Assembly: GCF_900104455.1 (NCBI RefSeq)
Contig: NZ_FNHB01000014.1
Coordinates: forward strand, 1-64,000
DNA: 64,000 nt
Direction of reading: 5' to 3'
Source of the DNA: Dendrosporobacter quercicolus
GTDB taxonomy: Bacteria; Bacillota; Negativicutes; DSM-1736; Dendrosporobacteraceae
In this document: in pieces, positions 18,158-27,516 of the stretch
Numbering within the stretch: the stretch's first letter is position 1
How the letters are laid out: the number at the start of each line of letters is the position of its first letter
Translations under genes and position numbers: made by a program
The notes under the pieces: model-generated
The model's input: only the letters and a program-made list of their open reading frames with translations
Database searches by the model: none
What the model was told of the DNA's origin: nothing

Positions 18158-19492
18158 TTATTCTTCATCTGCAAAGGTTTCACCAATACCTGACGCACCT
18201 AAAATATTGACCGCCTGCTCCTGCGGCAATTCCTGCACATCTTTTAATTTACGCTGAATAGTCCGCGACTTTCGGGCCGCGTTATCAATAGAATTACTGG
18301 CTTCCTGCAATTTTTTATGCGTTTTATCCAGTAAAATACCAAACTTGCCAAATTCACTTTTCACCGCCCCCAGGATACCCCATACTTCGGAGCTGCGCTT
18401 CTCAATCGCCAGCGTTCTAAAGCCCATCTGCAAACTGTTTAATAAAGCCGCCAGTGTTGTCGGACCGGTAACAATCACTTTATACTCTCTCATCAGTATA
18501 TCACACAGCCCCGGACGTCTCAGCACTTCTGCATATAGCCCTTCGATCGGCAAAAACAAAATGGCAAAATCGGTAGTATCAGGTACACAAATATATTTGG
18601 CGGCAATATCTTTCGCTTCTGCCTTAATGCGGTTTTCGAGGGCTTTGGCAGTCTCTTCGGCAGCGGCAAAATCCCCCTGCTCCTGGGCATCCTGCAAGCG
18701 CTGATAATCCTCCTGCGGAAATTTAGCATCAATGGGCAGCCATACAATACTGCCCTCCTTATCCCGGCCCGGCAGCTTGATTGCATACTCAACCCGTTCA
18801 TTGCCGCCTGGCCTGGTAACAACATTTTGCGCATATTGTTCAACAGTTAAAACCTGCTCCAGAATATTGCCTAGCTGCATTTCCCCCCAAATGCCCCGGG
18901 TTTTGACATTGGTAAGAACTCGTTTTAAGTCGCCAACCCCCAGCGCCAGGCTCTGCATTTCACCCAGGCCTTTGTGAACCAGTTCCAGACGTTCACTGAC
19001 CAGGCGAAAGCTCTCGCCAAGTCTTTTCTCCAGTGTATCGTTGAGTTTTTCATCCACCGTCTTGCGCATTTCATCCAGCTTCCTGGTATTATCCTGCTGT
19101 ATTGCCTTCAATTGGCCTTCCACCGCATCACGCAGCTTGTCCATCCGCTGCTCATTGCGTTGAGTAAGCTGACCAAGTTGTTTAGCGAAACTCTCCAATT
19201 GCGATAACTGTAGAGCTGCATTTTCATTTAGCCGGCTCAGCACCGATTCATTAAAACGATTCAGCGCATTCGCCAGTTCATCCCGCAGTCCCCTCGCGTT
19301 AACGCCGTTTTCGGCCCTGCTCTTGGCCAGTTCCTCCTGAAGCGATTTCTCCATTCGCTCCAGGCTGCGCTCAATGCCATAAAGCGTAACCGACAGGTCC
19401 TTGCGCCGCTTTAACACCCGCATGACCAATATAGACAAGCCGATGACTGAAACCAAATTCAGCCCGGTCATCATGACAATAAATATATCCAT
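18158..19492 (-). CDS. rmuC: RmuC family DNA recombination protein
   Basis: A 444-residue protein. An N-terminal membrane anchor (residues about 3-25, LNLVSVIGLSILVMRVL) is followed by a long coiled coil (about 35-170) and the RmuC nuclease-like core: GDLKRVLTNVKTRGIWGE, LPGRDKEGSIVWLPIDAKFP and IVTGPTTLAALLNSLQMGFR. RmuC limits rearrangements at inverted repeats in E. coli, and its biochemical activity is poorly defined. It appears to be a single-gene unit. Confidence 0.93.
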   Translation of the reverse strand: MDIFIVMMTGLNLVSVIGLSILVMRVLKRRKDLSVTLYGIERSLERMEKSLQEELAKSRAENGVNARGLRDELANALNRFNESVLSRLNENAALQLSQLESFAKQLGQLTQRNEQRMDKLRDAVEGQLKAIQQDNTRKLDEMRKTVDEKLNDTLEKRLGESFRLVSERLELVHKGLGEMQSLALGVGDLKRVLTNVKTRGIWGEMQLGNILEQVLTVEQYAQNVVTRPGGNERVEYAIKLPGRDKEGSIVWLPIDAKFPQEDYQRLQDAQEQGDFAAAEETAKALENRIKAEAKDIAAKYICVPDTTDFAILFLPIEGLYAEVLRRPGLCDILMREYKVIVTGPTTLAALLNSLQMGFRTLAIEKRSSEVWGILGAVKSEFGKFGILLDKTHKKLQEASNSIDNAARKSRTIQRKLKDVQELPQEQAVNILGASGIGETFADEE

Positions 19493-19700
19493 GTTATACC
19501 CCCAGTTGCCGCTGAATACAGCTAATGAAAAAACCGCTCACATCAAAGAGCAGTTTCATGCTTTGCAATCAGAAAAGTTAATTTCCTTAGTATGTTATAA
19601 CCCGTAACCTCCCGGTTCCTGCGCATTCCTCCTGTAAGTTATGGCTTCGAACATCAGGCTGTGGCTTTGCTGCTCTCAAATCCCGGCGAAGGCGGGTTCT

Positions 19701-20612
19701 CTAATCTTGTTCTATTGTTGCCATGCGCCGGGCCAGCCACTCAATCCATTGATCGACAAAACCAAGTTCCCGCAATAAGTCATCCGGGGCCTTGATGCGC
19801 CCCTGTTCCAAAAACATCATGATCCGGTCCTTGACCAGCGACGCTTCAGTGAAAAATTCCCCGGCCGGCATGTCCGGTTCAGGAAACGCAACGGTATATT
19901 CATTATAAATGTCCACTGCCATCGTCTCGTAGATATCCAGCGGTTTGCCAACAATGGCTGTAAACTTGTTTGCGGCAATACAGGTCAAATGAGCCTTGAC
20001 CTGTCCGGCCAATTCGGTATACCGGCGCTGATACTCCCTAATATGGCGGTTAACGGCTTCATCATTGGCAACCACGCCGCTAAGCAGCTCCCGCACTGCG
20101 ATATAGCCGCTCAGATCATAGCTGAACAACTGTTGATCCGGCGTCTTTTCCAGCCACCTGCTTACAGCGGAATCCATTAACCGGCCGGCGGCTGCGGCAA
20201 ACTGCCGGTCAAGTTCATAAATTTGCCGGCATAAGTGATAGACCAGCTGCGCCGGCTGCTCCGGTTGCTGTAAATTGACGGCAAAACATTTTTCACAGTA
20301 ACCGGTTTGCTGATAAACAAGCGGTTCGCCCTGTGCTACAGCAGGAAAAGGAAGTCCAAGAGCGGCATATCGCTTTTTTTGCTCTGCCAAACGGCTTTTT
20401 TCAATATGAACAACGCTTTCATTTCTAAAAGCAACTTCGATAATCTCGTTACAGCACAAACAGCGGCATATTTTTTTGCTGATACGCGCCGCAATATATT
20501 GAGCTTGTTTGGGAAAAACAAAATGATATACTGCTGTTTCGATAAAAGCAAAAGTAAATACCTGCTCCAACTGATTGAGCATCGGTATCGTGGGTTGGTT
20601 TTGAATTGTCAT
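19701..20612 (-). CDS. Unknown protein with cysteine pairs
   Basis: A 303-residue protein not recognised as a named family. An N-terminal region carries CRCLCCNE near residue 50 and CEKC near residue 110, spaced like a split zinc-binding site. The rest is helical and charged (REYQRRYTELAGQVKAHLTC, KAPDDLLRELGFVDQWIEWL) without membrane segments. GGGGAG lies before the ATG. It has no close operon partner: RmuC is about 200 bases downstream on the same strand. Confidence 0.65.
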   Translation of the reverse strand: MTIQNQPTIPMLNQLEQVFTFAFIETAVYHFVFPKQAQYIAARISKKICRCLCCNEIIEVAFRNESVVHIEKSRLAEQKKRYAALGLPFPAVAQGEPLVYQQTGYCEKCFAVNLQQPEQPAQLVYHLCRQIYELDRQFAAAAGRLMDSAVSRWLEKTPDQQLFSYDLSGYIAVRELLSGVVANDEAVNRHIREYQRRYTELAGQVKAHLTCIAANKFTAIVGKPLDIYETMAVDIYNEYTVAFPEPDMPAGEFFTEASLVKDRIMMFLEQGRIKAPDDLLRELGFVDQWIEWLARRMATIEQD

Positions 20613-20929
20613 AGAATACTCCCCGGTAATAATATGGTTTATCGCTTATACATTCGGCCTTACCTGTAAAAATCCTTTAATCCAATCGTCAGCCGGGTCA
20701 TCCAACAGTCCTGGCTCATCCGCCTGTTTTGGCAAACATGAATTAAAAGCACAGGCTTACGGGCCGCTTTGTCTGAACTTTTTCCTTTAACCTGTCCCAA
20801 GGCGCCACCGCTAAACCTTCCGATCTCGCAGGAGCGTTCCCGCTCATCGGAAAAGAAAAACCCGGTTGTATGTTTAGACAGGAAATTATTGGTCTTTGTC
20901 GAAATGTCACCCCAAAGGAGGTGATTGCA
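20613..20929. other. Intergenic region, no gene seen
   Basis: About 317 bases between two genes transcribed away from each other. It must hold both promoters, but no convincing pair of -35 and -10 boxes was found. A short open frame on the minus strand here lacks a ribosome binding site and is not called. Confidence 0.5.
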
Positions 20930-21487
20930 ATGAATCTTGCATTGTTAAAAGAATTGGAGGACTTAAAGAAAAAGCAGGGAACTTTGTCTGCACGTCTTGC
21001 CAAAAAAATCGAGACAAAGATTGAACATTCCATTACCGAAGCTTTTCATGACTTTGACCGGTTTTTCAAAGAGAACGGCTTTGAAGTTCAATCGGGTGAA
21101 CGTATTGTATCGGCGTCTTACGGAAATTTGAAAGCCACACTTAAATATGATATTCCGGAGGCTCCTTATCTAAATTGTTACTTTGCGTTCGATCTGATTT
21201 TACAATTTCAGGAAAATACTGAATATCAACTACTTCTTATTTCAAAGCACCAAAACCGCACCACTGAATCTTACGATGCAACGGAAGGCCCAGCTCAACA
21301 GATAAGACAAAGCATTCAGGAAGTTACGGCCAGTATCGAAAAAACTGAAGAAAGTATTAAAAATTTCTCTAAAGAAATCTGGTCATTCGAGTTGCGCTCG
21401 AAAAAACAGAAGAAAAAAGCGAATCGTAACATCTATGATTCTGTATACGAATTACTGACTACTACGCTTACCAAGGAACATGAATAG
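20930..21487 (+). CDS. Orphan hypothetical protein
   Basis: A 185-residue protein not recognised. It starts with a charged helix (LALLKELEDLKKKQGTLSAR), has a central mixed region (YDIPEAPYLNCYFAFDLILQ), and ends in a probable coiled coil (QSIQEVTASIEKTEESIKNF) and a lysine-rich patch. The ATG at 20930 has an ideal AAAGGAGGTG 7 bases upstream, which argues that it is expressed; earlier in-frame codons are not needed. Base composition is more AT-rich than flanking genes. Its last 20 bases overlap a decayed gene on the opposite strand. Confidence 0.7.
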   Translation: MNLALLKELEDLKKKQGTLSARLAKKIETKIEHSITEAFHDFDRFFKENGFEVQSGERIVSASYGNLKATLKYDIPEAPYLNCYFAFDLILQFQENTEYQLLLISKHQNRTTESYDATEGPAQQIRQSIQEVTASIEKTEESIKNFSKEIWSFELRSKKQKKKANRNIYDSVYELLTTTLTKEHE

Positions 21488-21750
21488 TCAATCCATGGTA
21501 TTCAATTTGTTGTACTAAATCATTCGTAATTTGCTCAATTTGTTTTTGAGAAAAATGTTCGACAGCAATTCAAATTTCAATATCGCTAACGAATCTCTAA
21601 CTCCTTTGGCCGTTCCGCAAGTTGCTTCTGTGGTCGGCGTTTTCTTTTTCCAGCGCCTCAATCCGCCGCTCCCTGGCGGCCAGCGCTTTCCTCAGCCCGG
21701 GTAAACCGTTCCATCGTAAGCCTTAGGCTTTCCTCTCTCATTTTAGACAT
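21468..21750 (-). pseudogene. Decayed coiled-coil gene
   Basis: Starting at an ATG at 21750 the frame encodes MSKMREESLRLTMERFTRAE, then shifts by one base into LRKALAARERRIEALEKENA. After two in-frame stops it continues as IAVEHFSQKQIEQITNDLVQ and ends HGLTIHVPW. A continuous helical protein of about 90-95 residues is implied. The parent family is not recognised. Confidence 0.5.
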
Positions 21751-21790
21751 GAAAAAACCGCCCTATGAAAGGACGTTTTGGGCTATAATA

Positions 21791-21821
21791 TAAAGGCTCC
21801 TGTTTTTCGCGGGAGCCTTTA
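21791..21821. terminator. Hairpin terminator upstream of the tRNA cluster
   Basis: Stem TAAAGGCTCC with GGAGCCTTTA (21791-21800 and 21812-21821) and an 11-base loop. It is placed so that it could end the minus-strand tRNA transcript or rightward transcription from the orphan gene. Confidence 0.6.
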
Positions 21822-22022
21822 CTAATTTCTCCGTTATTGTGATTACCTCTTTCTCCATTCGGGCAGGACGTAGACGTATGATCCTGGCCCAGTTTGAATC
21901 CCGGCGCTGCCATCCGGTTGCAGTCTCAATTCGCTTGACTATATTCGCTCGCTATAAAACAAAAAGACCCGGACAGAGTCCAAGGCATGTAGTAATCACA
22001 CTCAAGTTAGTTTGCTTAGATT

Positions 22023-22112
22023 TGGTGCCGAGGACCGGAATCGAACCGGTACGGATGTTACCATCCGACGGATTTTAAGTCCGTTGCGTCTGCCAGTTCC
22101 GCCACCCCGGCA
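22023..22112 (-). tRNA. tRNA-Leu (UAA)
   Basis: Minus-strand cloverleaf with a long variable arm typical of leucine tRNA, anticodon loop CTTAAAA (anticodon TAA), T-loop GGTTCGATTCC and an encoded CCA end at 22023-22025. Last of the five-tRNA cluster. Confidence 0.95.
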
Positions 22113-22125
22113 TGATAAATTTTGT

Positions 22126-22200
<75 letters not shown>

Positions 22201-22206
22201 GTTTTA

Positions 22207-22281
22207 TGGAGCGGAAAACGAGATTCGAACTCGCGACCCTCGCCTTGGCAAGGCGATGCTCTACCACTGAGCTATTTCCGC
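22207..22281 (-). tRNA. tRNA-Gly (GCC)
   Basis: Minus-strand cloverleaf, acceptor stem GCGGAAA, anticodon loop TTGCCAA, T-loop GTTCGAATC, and an encoded CCA. Confidence 0.95.
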
Positions 22282-22287
22282 AATAAA

Positions 22288-22363
<76 letters not shown>

Positions 22364-22483
22364 AATTTGGATTTTGGATATTAGATTTTGGACTTTGGAA
22401 GCCGCACTAATAACCTGCTATATTATAGTCAGACTGCTATTGCTTTAATTCAATAGCCAATGTCCAACAGCCAACATCTAAAA
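22364..22483. repeat. TTTGGA-rich spacer between tRNA genes
   Basis: The 120-base gap inside the tRNA cluster starts with irregular repeats of TTTGGA (22365-22399) and ends with a mirrored CCAA-rich stretch (AGCCAATGTCCAACAGCC, about 22455-22472). No gene is seen. It may be a small dispersed repeat or an insertion into the tRNA operon. Confidence 0.45.
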
Positions 22484-22560
22484 TGGCGACCCGGATGGGA
22501 CTCGAACCCACGACCTCCGCCGTGACAGGGCGGCATTCTAACCGACTAAACTACCGGGCC
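22484..22560 (-). tRNA. tRNA-Asp (GUC)
   Basis: Minus-strand cloverleaf, acceptor stem GGCCCGG, anticodon loop CTGTCAC, T-loop GTTCGAGTC, and an encoded CCA. First gene of the cluster Asp-Phe-Gly-Cys-Leu. Confidence 0.95.
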
Positions 22561-22694
22561 ACATATTAAACGCATAATCTATTGTATATCAGAGCCTTTT
22601 GCATGTCAACCAATTTTTAAAACCTCTAACCCCAACATCTGCGACAACAAAAGTTATTATACATAAAATCCAGCTTTTTGTCAAGTTTTTTTGA

Positions 22695-23057
22695 TTATGT
22701 GGCTAACACTTTATTAATGGCGGCCACCACCTGCTCCGGATCAAAAGGTTTAACAATAAAAGCAGAAGCCCCAACAGTCAGTGCATCACTAATGATCGCC
22801 TTTTGACCTAATGCGGTAACCATAATCACCCGCGCCAAAGGGTTCTCATTATGAATGATCTTCACTGCTTCTATGCCATTTAAATTAGGCATCGTTATAT
22901 CCATGGTCGTCACCTCCGGTTTGTGCAGGCGATACATTTGTACAGCCTGTTTTCCGTCACCGGCTTCAGCAACCACCTCATGACCGTTTTCAACCAGTAC
23001 CTTTTTTAGCATCATTCTCATAAAAGCGGAATCGTCGCAAATTAGGATCCTAGCCAT
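22695..23057 (-). CDS. cheY: CheY-like single-domain response regulator
   Basis: A 120-residue receiver domain with no output domain. It has the acidic pair ICDDSAFMR, the phospho-acceptor aspartate in TTMDITMPNLNG, the conserved threonine in VTALGQ and the lysine in IVKPFDPEQ. Proteins of this form signal to the flagellar motor or act as phosphate relays. No chemotaxis gene is adjacent, so the partner is unknown and the symbol describes the type only. GGAGGGTG precedes the ATG. It follows thiD by 17 bases and may be co-transcribed. Confidence 0.9.
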   Translation of the reverse strand: MARILICDDSAFMRMMLKKVLVENGHEVVAEAGDGKQAVQMYRLHKPEVTTMDITMPNLNGIEAVKIIHNENPLARVIMVTALGQKAIISDALTVGASAFIVKPFDPEQVVAAINKVLAT

Positions 23058-23074
23058 TTTTCACCCTCCATATA

Positions 23075-23878
23075 CTAGTACAAACCAGCTCGATGATATA
23101 GTTCATAGAAATGATGCGTAGGACCAATCCCCTTGCCGAGAGCAAAACCGTGTGTAATAGCCATGGTAATATAGCGCTTGGCCTCAGCAACGGCGGCTTC
23201 GACGCTCAAGCCTTTAGCCAGGCCGGCGGCAATAGCCGAAGAAAATGTACAGCCCGTACCATGGGTATGCACACTGTCAATCCGCTCATTGGCAAAGCTG
23301 CTGAACTTATTGCCGTCATACAGCAAATCGCAGGCGCTGCCCGGTAAGTGGCCGCCCTTAACCACAATATATTGTGCACCCATTTCTTTGATCACTGCAG
23401 CTGCTTTTTTCATGTCCGCCTGATTGTTGACTTCAAATCCCACCAATTCCGATGCCTCATACAAATTTGGCGTCACTACCAGGGCCTGGGGAATGAGATG
23501 CTTCTTCAAAGCTGCAATCGCATCCTTTTTCAATAATTGGCTGCCGCTCTTTGCTACCATAACCGTATCAAGAACAATATTGCGCGCCTTATGACGAACC
23601 AATGCCGCAGTTACTGTTTTGATAATTTCCGAATTCGACAGCATGCCGATTTTGACGGCATCAACCCTAATATCGCTGAACACGGCATCAATCTGGTCAT
23701 TAATAATTTCTGTATCTAGCTCCCGGATGCCGGTAACTCCGCAAGTATTTTGAGCAGTGATGGCCGTGATGGCGCTCATGCCGAAAACGCCCAAGGCTGC
23801 AAAGCTTTTTAAATCCGCCTGAATTCCGGCGCCGCCGCTGGAATCAGAGCCGGCTATCGTTAAAGCTGTATTCCACAT
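23075..23878 (-). CDS. thiD: Hydroxymethylpyrimidine/phosphomethylpyrimidine kinase
   Basis: A 267-residue ribokinase-fold enzyme that phosphorylates hydroxymethylpyrimidine and its phosphate in thiamine synthesis or salvage. The opening ALTIAGSDSSGGAGIQADLK is the ThiD signature, and the ATP and catalytic region VHTHGTGCTFSSAIAAGLA (active-site aspartate position replaced by the conserved GTGC motif context) lies near residue 210. Length is normal. No other thiamine gene and no TPP riboswitch is visible nearby. Confidence 0.95.
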   Translation of the reverse strand: MWNTALTIAGSDSSGGAGIQADLKSFAALGVFGMSAITAITAQNTCGVTGIRELDTEIINDQIDAVFSDIRVDAVKIGMLSNSEIIKTVTAALVRHKARNIVLDTVMVAKSGSQLLKKDAIAALKKHLIPQALVVTPNLYEASELVGFEVNNQADMKKAAAVIKEMGAQYIVVKGGHLPGSACDLLYDGNKFSSFANERIDSVHTHGTGCTFSSAIAAGLAKGLSVEAAVAEAKRYITMAITHGFALGKGIGPTHHFYELYHRAGLY

Positions 23879-23919
23879 CTAAAAATCCTTTCTTAACCTA
23901 TATAATAGCACATAATCAC

Positions 23920-24588
23920 TTAAACCGCCTGAATTTGCTTACGCATATCCTCCAGGGCGGGCACAAGATAAAGTGACAGCTTATCCGCCAGTTCTGACAG
24001 TAATTTGGTTTCAAAATTTGCTGCCATTTGCAGTGTCCGCTTAATGCGCATTTCGCCAAAAAATTCATCCCGGTAAATATTATAATATATAATCAAATTA
24101 CTGTCAGAGGAAAAATCACTATAATCTAAAATGATGTAAGACCCGTTGATTATTTTCAGCGGCTGCTCCGGCCTGATAAAGAGTTCAAACCCGGCAATTT
24201 GTTCCGGTAATTGAGCTGCATATGACCATTCGACGATTTTCTTTTCCCGGAAAATCAGATCTAAATCCTGAACATTAAAGCAGCCCAGTTTGGCGAGTGT
24301 TTGATCCAGATGTTCTGCTAAAACCTTCTCTAATGCCGCTAAATCAGCGACAATATAGGAAATATCACAAAACACCACTAACCCGACAGTAATTTTCGCA
24401 ATAAATTCTTTGGTTGCATTGTCATAAATTACCGAAAAGCTCCGCCTTTGGTCTTGATTGCAATAACGAAATATCCTGTAAACTGTGTCCTCCTTGATAA
24501 ACTCAGGGATAAGTTTGAACCCGTGTAAAGCTTCGGGAAGCTTTTGTAAATGCTCCGAATCGCAAATTTGTTTAATGATTTCTTCCAT
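23920..24588 (-). CDS. Hypothetical protein
   Basis: A 222-residue soluble protein that I do not recognise. It is mixed alpha/beta with no cysteine motif, signal peptide or membrane segment (start EEIIKQICDSEHLQKLPEAL; middle LIIYYNIYRDEFFGEMRIKR). GGGAGTTATT precedes the ATG. It lies 41 bases upstream of thiD on the same strand, so probably shares its transcript, and is divergent from the importer genes. Confidence 0.65.
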   Translation of the reverse strand: MEEIIKQICDSEHLQKLPEALHGFKLIPEFIKEDTVYRIFRYCNQDQRRSFSVIYDNATKEFIAKITVGLVVFCDISYIVADLAALEKVLAEHLDQTLAKLGCFNVQDLDLIFREKKIVEWSYAAQLPEQIAGFELFIRPEQPLKIINGSYIILDYSDFSSDSNLIIYYNIYRDEFFGEMRIKRTLQMAANFETKLLSELADKLSLYLVPALEDMRKQIQAV

Positions 24589-24789
24589 AATAACTCCCTT
24601 GTCTGATAGAAGTCCGAACGGCTGTAACTTTGCCGGAAGCTCAGCCTCTGTCTATTCGCCGGGTTTGCTGGGGTTGCTAAATATTTATATATTCTGGCTG
24701 ATCGGCAAAAAACCTGCTGCTATTGTCACCAAAATAATGGTATTTGAATAACATGCAGTAATCTTATTTGACAAGTGGGAGGGAAAATG

Positions 24790-25875
24790 ATGAGAAGACA
24801 TTTTTTTGCGAAATACACCATAGTTCTGCTGTTTGTCTTGATCGCTCTATTACATACTGCCTGCTCACAGGCCCCGTCTGCGCCTGTTACCGGTAAAGCA
24901 CCCCATTGGGTTCCTGATTTGGCGCCGCTGTCGCAGCAAACCACGGTAAAGGTCGGCATGAAGCAGGTAGCCTCTGACGCCGGTATTTTGATTGGCATGG
25001 CCAAAGGCTACTATACTGATTTGGGTATTACCATTGATCCTGTGCAATTCAATTCCGGTCAGGAAATGATTAATCAACTGGCGGCAGGTCAGCTTGATGT
25101 TGGCGCAACAGTTACCTCCTCCGGACTGTTGAACGCCATGTCCCGGGATATACCGGTAAAAATTGTCGCCGATAAAGGCATTAACGTACCAGGTAAAGGA
25201 TATTACCGTCTGGTCGTTCGTAAAGACCTGGCCGGCGCTTTGACGGACTACAGTCAGCTGCACCGGAAAAAAATAGCGATTGTCGCGACCGCTTCGCTGG
25301 ATGAAATTGCTTTAGCCCGCATACTGCAAAAAGGCGGTTTAACCACTGCCGACGTGGATGTTCAGGTCATCCGCTCTTTTCCCGATATGCTGGTTTCCTT
25401 AAGCAATAAAAGTATTGACGCCGCAATGCTCATTGAACCCTTTGTCACTTTAGGCATGAGCAAAGATATTATTGATCCCTGGAAAGACCCTGTGGACTAT
25501 GACCCGGATGCGCAAACCGCACTATTGGTTTACGGTACCAGTATGACCAAAAATCCTGAACTTGCCAACCGGTTTATGACCGCCTATCTACAATCACTGC
25601 GTGATTACAACAATGCTTTTTTCAAAAATCAGAATAAAGCCGAGATCATTGATATTCTCTGCAAATACTCCGTTGTCAAAGACCCGGTCCTTTACGAAAC
25701 AATGTATCCCACCGGCCTCAACCCGGATGGCTACGTCAAACTAAAAGGGGTGGAACTCGACCTGGCCTGGTATAAAGAAAATCATCTGTTAAAATCAGAT
25801 ATTAGCCTGCAAGATGCCGTTGATCATAGCTTTGTAGATTTTGCCTTAAAAAAGCTGGGACCGTATCAACAATAA
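24790..25875 (+). CDS. ABC importer substrate-binding lipoprotein, SsuA/TauA/NMT1 type
   Basis: A 361-residue lipoprotein. The signal peptide ends in the lipobox LLHTAC, so it is anchored outside the membrane. The mature part has the NitT/TauT-family pattern (VKVGMKQVASDAGILIGMAK, LAAGQLDVGATVTSSGLLNA, DAAMLIEPF) used to bind sulfonates, taurine, nitrate or pyrimidine precursors; the ligand cannot be told from sequence. Two adjacent ATG codons follow GGGAGGG; the second (24790) has the better spacing. First gene of a three-gene importer operon, divergent from thiD, which makes a thiamine-precursor ligand a possibility. Confidence 0.88.
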   Translation: MRRHFFAKYTIVLLFVLIALLHTACSQAPSAPVTGKAPHWVPDLAPLSQQTTVKVGMKQVASDAGILIGMAKGYYTDLGITIDPVQFNSGQEMINQLAAGQLDVGATVTSSGLLNAMSRDIPVKIVADKGINVPGKGYYRLVVRKDLAGALTDYSQLHRKKIAIVATASLDEIALARILQKGGLTTADVDVQVIRSFPDMLVSLSNKSIDAAMLIEPFVTLGMSKDIIDPWKDPVDYDPDAQTALLVYGTSMTKNPELANRFMTAYLQSLRDYNNAFFKNQNKAEIIDILCKYSVVKDPVLYETMYPTGLNPDGYVKLKGVELDLAWYKENHLLKSDISLQDAVDHSFVDFALKKLGPYQQ

Positions 25876-25898
25876 GTGATCTGGTATGAGGTGAGTGT

Positions 25899-26675
25899 AT
25901 GGCTAAACTGTCAAGTGATTCCACAGCAATTCGTATGTTATCTGTTTTGTCGCCGCTGACACTTCTGCTCTTATGGGAAGTGCTGGCCCAGGTCGGCGCT
26001 ATCGATATCCGGTTGTTTTCCAGTCCAACCTTAATATTTAAAGCATTTATTCCCCTGCTGTTGTCGGGCGATCTTTTTCACCATACTGCGGTAAGTGTTC
26101 AGCGAGTGATTTTTGGTTTTGCCGCCGGTTCGATACCAGGCATTATGGTTGGTATCAGCATGGGATTGTCGCCCCTCGTACGATCAGCCATTGAGCCAAT
26201 GATTGCGGCGACCTACCCCATCCCCAAGCTGGCCTTAATGCCACTGATCCTGTTAATCTTTGGGCTGGGCGAAACCTCAAAAATATTTACCATTGCCATT
26301 GGCGTTTTCTATCTGGTGGTAATTAATACAATGGCCGGGGTTCTCAGCATTGATCGGATTTATCTTGATGTAGCCAAGAACTTTGGCGCCAGCCGAAAAA
26401 ATTTTTACTTAACCGTCGCTCTGCCAGGCGCTCTGCCGATGATTTTTGCCGGCTTGAAGCTTGGCATGGGCATGGCTTTAATTTTAATTGTGGCGGCTGA
26501 ACTATCCGCAGCCAAAGCTGGTATCGGCTGGATGATTTGGCGGGCTTATGACATGTTTGATATTGAGCAAATGTTCGTCGCCCTGATTATGCTGTCTGTG
26601 CTTGGCTATATTTTTTCACTCATTCTCGATCTGTTAGAACGGCTGGTATTACCGTGGAAGCAGCAATGCCGTTAA
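25899..26675 (+). CDS. ABC importer permease, SsuC/TauC type
   Basis: A 258-residue permease with about six membrane segments. The conserved cytoplasmic coupling loop is DVAKNFGASRKNFYLTVALP followed by GALPMIFAGLKLGMG, the EAA motif of this family. It begins 23 bases after the binding protein gene and ends 13 bases before the ATPase gene. Confidence 0.92.
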   Translation: MAKLSSDSTAIRMLSVLSPLTLLLLWEVLAQVGAIDIRLFSSPTLIFKAFIPLLLSGDLFHHTAVSVQRVIFGFAAGSIPGIMVGISMGLSPLVRSAIEPMIAATYPIPKLALMPLILLIFGLGETSKIFTIAIGVFYLVVINTMAGVLSIDRIYLDVAKNFGASRKNFYLTVALPGALPMIFAGLKLGMGMALILIVAAELSAAKAGIGWMIWRAYDMFDIEQMFVALIMLSVLGYIFSLILDLLERLVLPWKQQCR

Positions 26676-26688
26676 GGAGGAGGTCGCC

Positions 26689-27516
26689 ATGTGCAATACA
26701 ACGAACCGGATCGTAATGAAAAATGTCAGCAAAACATTTACCACAAGCCACGGTCAGGTAACGGCATTGCAAAACATCAATTTAACCATTAAAAACGGTG
26801 AATTTTTCTGCATTGTCGGCCCCAGCGGCTGCGGCAAAACTACCTTGCTCAGAATATTGGCGGATTTGGAAGAGGTGTCCGGCGGTATGATCAGAATCAA
26901 CAGCGACGGCGGCAATCGTCCGGTCAATTCGATGGTCTTCCAGGAGCAGTCCATTTTTCCCTGGATGACAGTTGCCGAAAATGTAGCTTACGGACTGCGA
27001 ATGCGAGGCATTGCCAAAAAACTGCGCGCAGATATTGCCAGCCATTATATTAAGATGATTGGACTTAACAAATTTGCCCGCGCGTATCCCTGTCAGCTTT
27101 CAGGCGGCATGAAACAGCGGGTAAGCGTTGCCAGAGCCTTTGCCACTGATCCTGAAATACTGCTGATGGATGAACCGTTCGGCGCCTTGGATGAACAAAA
27201 CCGTATCCTCCTGCAGCAGGAGTTGCTGCATATTTGGGATACCAGTAAAAAAACTACTGTTTTTATTACTCATAGCATTGATGAAGCTCTTTGTGTGGGT
27301 GATAAAGTAATGATCATGACCGCCCATCCCGGTACAATAAAATCAGTGGTCGAAGTTGATCTCCCCCGGCCCCGCGATATTGCAGCAATTCGCACAACCG
27401 TGCATTACAACGAACTGTTCCAGCAAATCTGGCTGAGCTTACGGGAAGAAGTACTAAAAAGCAAGCAGCAGGAATTCAACGCCAATGAAAACAGTCAGCC
27501 GGAAGCTTCCGGCTGA
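26689..27516 (+). CDS. ABC importer ATPase, SsuB/TauB type
   Basis: A 275-residue ATPase with Walker A GPSGCGKTT, Q-loop VFQEQSIFPWMTV, signature LSGGMKQR, Walker B ILLMDEPFGALD and switch histidine FITHSIDEA. GGAGG lies just before the ATG. The last codons, encoding ENSQPEASG, are written inside the 48-base terminator palindrome, so the stop codon lies within the hairpin. Confidence 0.95.
   Translation: MCNTTNRIVMKNVSKTFTTSHGQVTALQNINLTIKNGEFFCIVGPSGCGKTTLLRILADLEEVSGGMIRINSDGGNRPVNSMVFQEQSIFPWMTVAENVAYGLRMRGIAKKLRADIASHYIKMIGLNKFARAYPCQLSGGMKQRVSVARAFATDPEILLMDEPFGALDEQNRILLQQELLHIWDTSKKTTVFITHSIDEALCVGDKVMIMTAHPGTIKSVVEVDLPRPRDIAAIRTTVHYNELFQQIWLSLREEVLKSKQQEFNANENSQPEASG

Noticed and set aside
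20743-21033. 96-codon minus-strand open frame
   Set aside because: It overlaps the well-supported start of the orphan gene at 20930 and has no ribosome binding site.
24589-24789. TPP riboswitch upstream of the importer genes
   Set aside because: The conserved CTGAGA and ACCTGATC-type blocks of the THI element are not present on either strand.
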